Assembly: GCF_046630445.1 (NCBI RefSeq)
Contig: NC_092335.1
Location: forward strand, 3,949,501 to 4,013,500
Length of the DNA stretch: 64,000 bases
Reading direction: 5' to 3'
DNA from: Rutidosis leptorrhynchoides
Taxonomy: Eukaryota; Streptophyta; Magnoliopsida; Asterales; Asteraceae
In this document: positions 58,091 through 64,000 of the stretch, piece after piece
Numbering within the stretch: position 1 is the stretch's first letter
Layout of the letters: each line of letters begins with the position of its first letter
The notes under the pieces: model-generated
Databases searched by the model: none
What the model was told of the DNA's origin: nothing
What the model saw: only the letters and a program-made list of their open reading frames with translations
Translations under genes and position numbers: made by a program

Positions 58091-58457
58091 CGTACGATCA
58101 GATGAAGTATTTTCAATAAGAATAGATTATAGGATGTAGATTAGTACCCTGCAATACATAATTTACATATGCATATATAATACCAAAATCCCATAAGTTC
58201 CGGAGGAATCTACAGAATCTGTCAGGCAAAGGTAACAATAGCAGATGCGCTAAGATGTGAATTTATCTATACACTGTCTATGCAATAGAGGCAGTAAGAC
58301 GTGTCTAGACTTTAAGAATGATAAGCAAATAATTTTCGACACTAAATGATAAGCAAAACTTTTGACGTGCAGACACGGTCGAAGTCCAGACCCACTGATG
58401 CATCTAAACAACTATCAGTTAGACACACTAATGTAAGACCTGGTTCGCTAAGACCAC

Positions 58458-58470
58458 CGCTCTAAAACCA
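58458..58470 (-). other. element IV primer-binding site, degenerate
   Basis: On the minus strand, TGGTTTTAGAGCG sits two bases after the 5' LTR end. It matches the site TGGTATCAGAGC except for two changes. Confidence 0.75.
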
Positions 58471-58472
58471 AC

Positions 58473-60476
<2,004 letters not shown>

Positions 60477-61429
60477 TGAAGGAATTCAATATAACAACAA
60501 GTTCTTAATGTTAACATTATCACAAAACCAATTTGAATAGAGTTATAGCAAGCGGAAGCATAATTATTAAGAAACAAGTTTATATGTTTAACCATTTTTA
60601 ATTGAATTCCATGTTAATATCAAGTCTTGAATATATGCTTACATATAAGAACACAAAGAGAAGATATATATACCTCCTCAAGCTAGTTGAGGGTTGTTTT
60701 CTAATATGCAAGATGATGATGAAGATGATGAAGAATGGAGCTCCAAAAGAATGAAACCTCAAGGAGAAATACCCCAAGCTTTTGCACCAACACCTAGCCT
60801 TTGGTTAGGATTTTATTACACTTGAATGGAGCTTGCAAAAACTAAAATATAAACTCCTTTTGAGCTCCTACAGCCCACGGCCAACAGCAACAGCAGCTGG
60901 ATATTTTGTGCAGTTTTTACAAGTTTGAATGTCTAGTTTCACTTGAGAGAGAATGAGTCAATGCCTTGGTTCAAAAAAATACATGCACCTATGAAGTTGT
61001 GTATATAGGAAGTAGCAAAACTAGCATGTGTGGTCTCTCTTGGAGTCCAAAAAACTTCTACACATGATGGGTATTATAAAATGTGAATTGTTTTATAAAA
61101 CAATATATATAAACCCATATATATATATATATATATATATTTTGTTACTTATACATTTTATAACCTTTTATAAAATATAACACAACTTAATCATTTAAAC
61201 CTTTAAACAATTATATATAAATTATCCAAATAATTTATCTCAAGTGATAATATTTTAGAAAACCAATTTTCTAAATTTCAAGTGTCGGGTATTTATTTAA
61301 CGATCCAATCGTTAAGATTAAATACATAAAAAGTATCAGTAAGCTTGTTATTGGGTATGACCCGACTTAGATCATAACACATTAGCCACATTAATTTAAT
61401 ATATCTCTCGAGCATACGAAATACCTTCA
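60477..61429 (-). repeat. element V: 3' LTR
   Basis: TG...CA bounded and preceded on the minus strand by a typical copia purine tract. It contains a short (TA)n tract at about 61118-61140. No partner LTR is in the window for comparison. Confidence 0.8.
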
Positions 61430-62202
61430 ATCTCCCACTTGCACGAGAAACATAAGAAATTAATGCAAGTGATGGATACCACCTAACGACCGTCCATCAC
61501 TCCCAATATGTTATTACTTTGTGCCATTCAATAACATCATCCTTTTTGAGTTCCTATCTCGAATATGAATAGGTGAATCTTTCATTACATCCTTTTGTCG
61601 TAGATGTCATGTTAAATCCAAAAGACACAGAGTGATCACTCTCTTCTAGATTTAACTTTATCTGGCCTTAGACATCTGACTCTCAACGAATAAGAGGGAC
61701 AAATTCCATCTTGACTACATACGTCCTAAACATATACCTTGCATTATACCCGAGCTCTTCCTTATGAACTACCATATTTCAGAATAGCGAAGGAAAGAAT
61801 CAAGGCACAATACTTGGTAAATATCCAAACCCAATATGTATCTCAGGTCAGAGGATACAATGATATTCGCCTTTACTCAAGATTACATGTGACCAACCAC
61901 AAAGGCTCCATTTAGTAAATCTTGAGTTCGGGTCTTCCAATATTTGTATCCCATAAATATCTATGAACTTTGGTTGCAACCTTGCCCCACATTCATCTCG
62001 TTAATGTATACTAATCTAAGTTCATAATAGTCTAAACCTCAAACTTGTTCCCACAAATATGATCGACTACGAAATTTAGAATAATTACTTATTCATGGAT
62101 AAAATATGCAAAATAGGAACCTGACTCAAGATTAATAAATTAACACCATAATTATATTAATGAGTTTGAACCACTTCATTCCGTTACAATACATAAAACA
62201 GA

Positions 62203-63612
62203 TCACAACCAATCACTAGAATATCGAAGCCCTAATGCACTAACATGCCCTTGATGTTTTGCACCATGTAAGAGCTTCGTGAGTGGATCCACTATATTAA
62301 GATCTGTGTGAACTTTGCGAATAAATATCTTTCCCTTTTCAACTTCATCCCTTATGTAGTTGAATCTCCGCTCAATGTGATGGGTCTTTTGGTGAGCACG
62401 AGGTTCCTTGATTTGAGCAATCGCACCCTCGTTGTCACAAAAGATTTCAAGAGGGTCCTGAATGGAAGGGACTACTCCTAAGTCATCGATGAATTTCTTC
62501 ATCCATGTAGCTTCCTGAGCTACCAATGAGGCGGCAATGTACTCCAACTCTGTAGTGGATAAAGCAACAACATCCTGTTTTGAACTCTTCTAAGAGACCG
62601 CACCTCCATTTAATGTGAAGATATAACCGGATTGTGATCGAGAATCATCTCAGTCAGTTTGGAAACTTGCATCCACGTAACCTTTTACTGCGAGTTCTTC
62701 CTCACCAGACCCGTATATTAGAAACATATCCTTAGTCCTCCTAAGGTATTTCAATATACTTTTAACCGCAATCCAATGATTATTTCCTGGGTTATTCTGG
62801 TATCTACTCGTCAAGCTAAGAGCGCATGACACATCCGGTCTAGTACATATCATTGCATACATGATTGACCCAATAGCAGATGCGTACAGGACTTTCTTCA
62901 TTCTCTCTTGTTCATCTTTCGTGGTAGGGCACTGAGATGAACTGAGAAGCGTTCCTCTTTGAATAGGTACCAAACCTTTCTTAGAGTTCTCCATCTTGAA
63001 CCTTTTCAAGATCTTTTCAATGTATGCACTTTGATTCAAACCTATCAGTTTCTTGGATCTATCCCTGTGGATCCCAATCCTCAAAACGTATTGTGCTTCT
63101 CCAAGATCCTTAATGGAGAAGCATTTACTTAGCCAAGTTTTAACACCTTGCATTTCCAGAATATCATTTCCAAATAACAATATATCATCCACATATAGTA
63201 CAAGGAACATGATAGTGCTCCCACTAGCTTTCTTGTATACACAAGCTTCATCACCATTTTTAATGAAGCCAAATTTCTTGGCCTCCTCATTAAAATGATG
63301 ATTTCACATTCTAGATGCTTGTTTCAATCCGTAGATTGACTTCTTTAACTTGCATACCTTTTTAGGATATTTCGGATCAACAAAACCTTCAGGCTGAACC
63401 ATATAGACGTCTTCCTCAAGATGTCCATTTAGGAAAGCGGTCTTGACATCCATTTGCCATATTTCATAATCATAATGAGCAGCAATGGCAAGTAATATCC
63501 TAATAGACTTTAGCATTGCCACAGGCGAAAAAGTTTCATCATAGTCAACCCCTTGAGTTTGAGTGAAACCTTTTGCTACAAGTCTAGCTTTATATGTATC
63601 CAAGTTTCCATG
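62203..63612 (-). pseudogene. element V copia reverse transcriptase and RNase H
   Basis: One frame on the minus strand. [74 protein letters not shown], a TGA at 63304-63306 (normally Trp), NHHFNEEAKKFGFIKN, then the active-site box LVLYVDDILLFGND. RT C-terminus: KDLGEAQYVLRIGI, YASAIGSIMYAMICTRPDVS, LKYLRRTKDMFLIYG. RNase H: VKGYVDASFQTD, TGA at 62650-62652, TAG at 62590-62592, EYIAASLVAQEATWMKKFID, IFCDNEGAIAQIKEP, KTHHIERRFNYIRDEVEKGK and a final stop at 62203. There are no frameshifts. All three premature stops are one transition from the expected codon (Trp, Arg, Trp). Confidence 0.9.
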
Positions 63613-64000
63613 TGTAGCGACCCCGACAAATCGTCAAGTGACGGCGTCGGCTACGTGGGTCCCATTACCTGATTATAAGTCTTTAAGATAACGTTTGACC
63701 AAAATATGTCGCCTTCATTTCAAAATAAAGATTGTTTCAAAGTTTACAAGAATTGTTCAACCAAAAGTTAAGTTACAACGTTATAGATACGATTGAAATC
63801 TAGGCGACACGGTTTAAAGTAAAGTCAAAAGACGCTCCATGAAATGCATGTATACTCGACATCGGATGCAAGTATCAAATAGTAAGCGGAAGCATGTTTC
63901 ACATATCATGCAAGACCTGAGAAAAACATAGAAATCTGTCAACGAAAACGTTGGTGAAATCATAGGTTTAAGTAAGTAAGTACAAGTGAACCACAAGATT
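63613..64000 (-). repeat. element VI: LTR retrotransposon end, truncated by the window
   Basis: It starts TGTAGCGACCCCGACAAATC in the middle of the copia RT codons, just after the word CCATG (63608-63612), the candidate TSD. Its words AGCGGAAGCATG, ACCTGAGAAAAACATAG, GTTGGTGAAATCATAGGTTT and CCACAAGATT follow the same order as in the LTR tails of elements II and IV. It is therefore the minus-oriented LTR of a related family. The short open frame at 63814-63996 lies in this LTR and is not a gene. Confidence 0.75.

Larger units (their letters stand above)
60477..63612 (-). mobile_element. element V: Ty1/copia retrotransposon, 3' half
   Basis: Its 3' LTR is 60477-61429 (953 bp; minus: TGAAGGTATTTCG to AATTCCTTCA, with TGAAGG/CCTTCA inverted termini). 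The purine tract AAGTGGGAGAT precedes it (complement of 61430-61440). The pol 3' part is at 62203-63612. The likely TSD is CTAAT (60472-60476). The upstream half (gag, protease, integrase, 5' LTR) is displaced beyond the window by element VI. About 770 bp between the pol stop and the purine tract show no coding. Confidence 0.88.

Overview
The window reads as AT-rich nuclear DNA of a flowering plant, most likely a daisy-family (Asteraceae) species. The family is inferred: the LTR termini starting TGTGACGACCC and TGTAGCGACCCC are ones I associate with Asteraceae retrotransposons. Evidence for a plant is direct: Ty3/gypsy chromovirus and Ty1/copia polyproteins, PIF/Harbinger and hAT elements, a tRNA-derived SINE, and plant gene fragments with intron-like borders. 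I found no intact host gene, rRNA, functional tRNA or CRISPR array.

Layout. (1) 1-4.7 kb: minus-strand gene debris. A 1.03 kb near-identical tandem duplication carries two copies of the 5' exons of a C2/SMP-domain protein (NTMC2 type-6-like), both with a nonsense codon. (2) 4.9-16.4 kb: small elements. These are a SINE with 12-bp target-site duplications (TSDs), foldback elements sitting inside (TA)n tracts, a 5'-truncated retroposon, a miniature LTR element (427-bp LTRs, TSD TTAAT) with two 3-bp-TSD MITEs inside one LTR, a hAT MITE, a Raf-like kinase fragment and a PIF/Harbinger remnant. (3) 16.4 kb to the end: a deep retrotransposon nest. A decayed copia pol (16.4-18.2 kb) was hit by element I (plus strand, LTRs at 18,217 and 48,075). 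Element I was then hit by element II (22,477-35,565, minus, TSD CCATC), by gypsy element III (38,301-47,563, minus, TSD TAGAT) and by element IV (from 49,998, minus, inside the 3' LTR of I). Copia element V (from 60,477) sits inside the 5' LTR of IV, and LTR element VI (from 63,613) sits inside V.

Elements I, II and IV belong to one family with very long LTRs (about 2.9-5.3 kb), a short gag-like ORF and no recognisable pol. They look like large non-autonomous derivatives that would need another element's enzymes. Their LTRs carry a tRNA-like module and AAT/TA microsatellites. Element III is a Tekay-like chromovirus whose gag-pol stays in a single frame but has eight nonsense codons. Its LTR contains an array of five stem-loops. 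Many of the longest open frames in the window are microsatellite translations or shadows.
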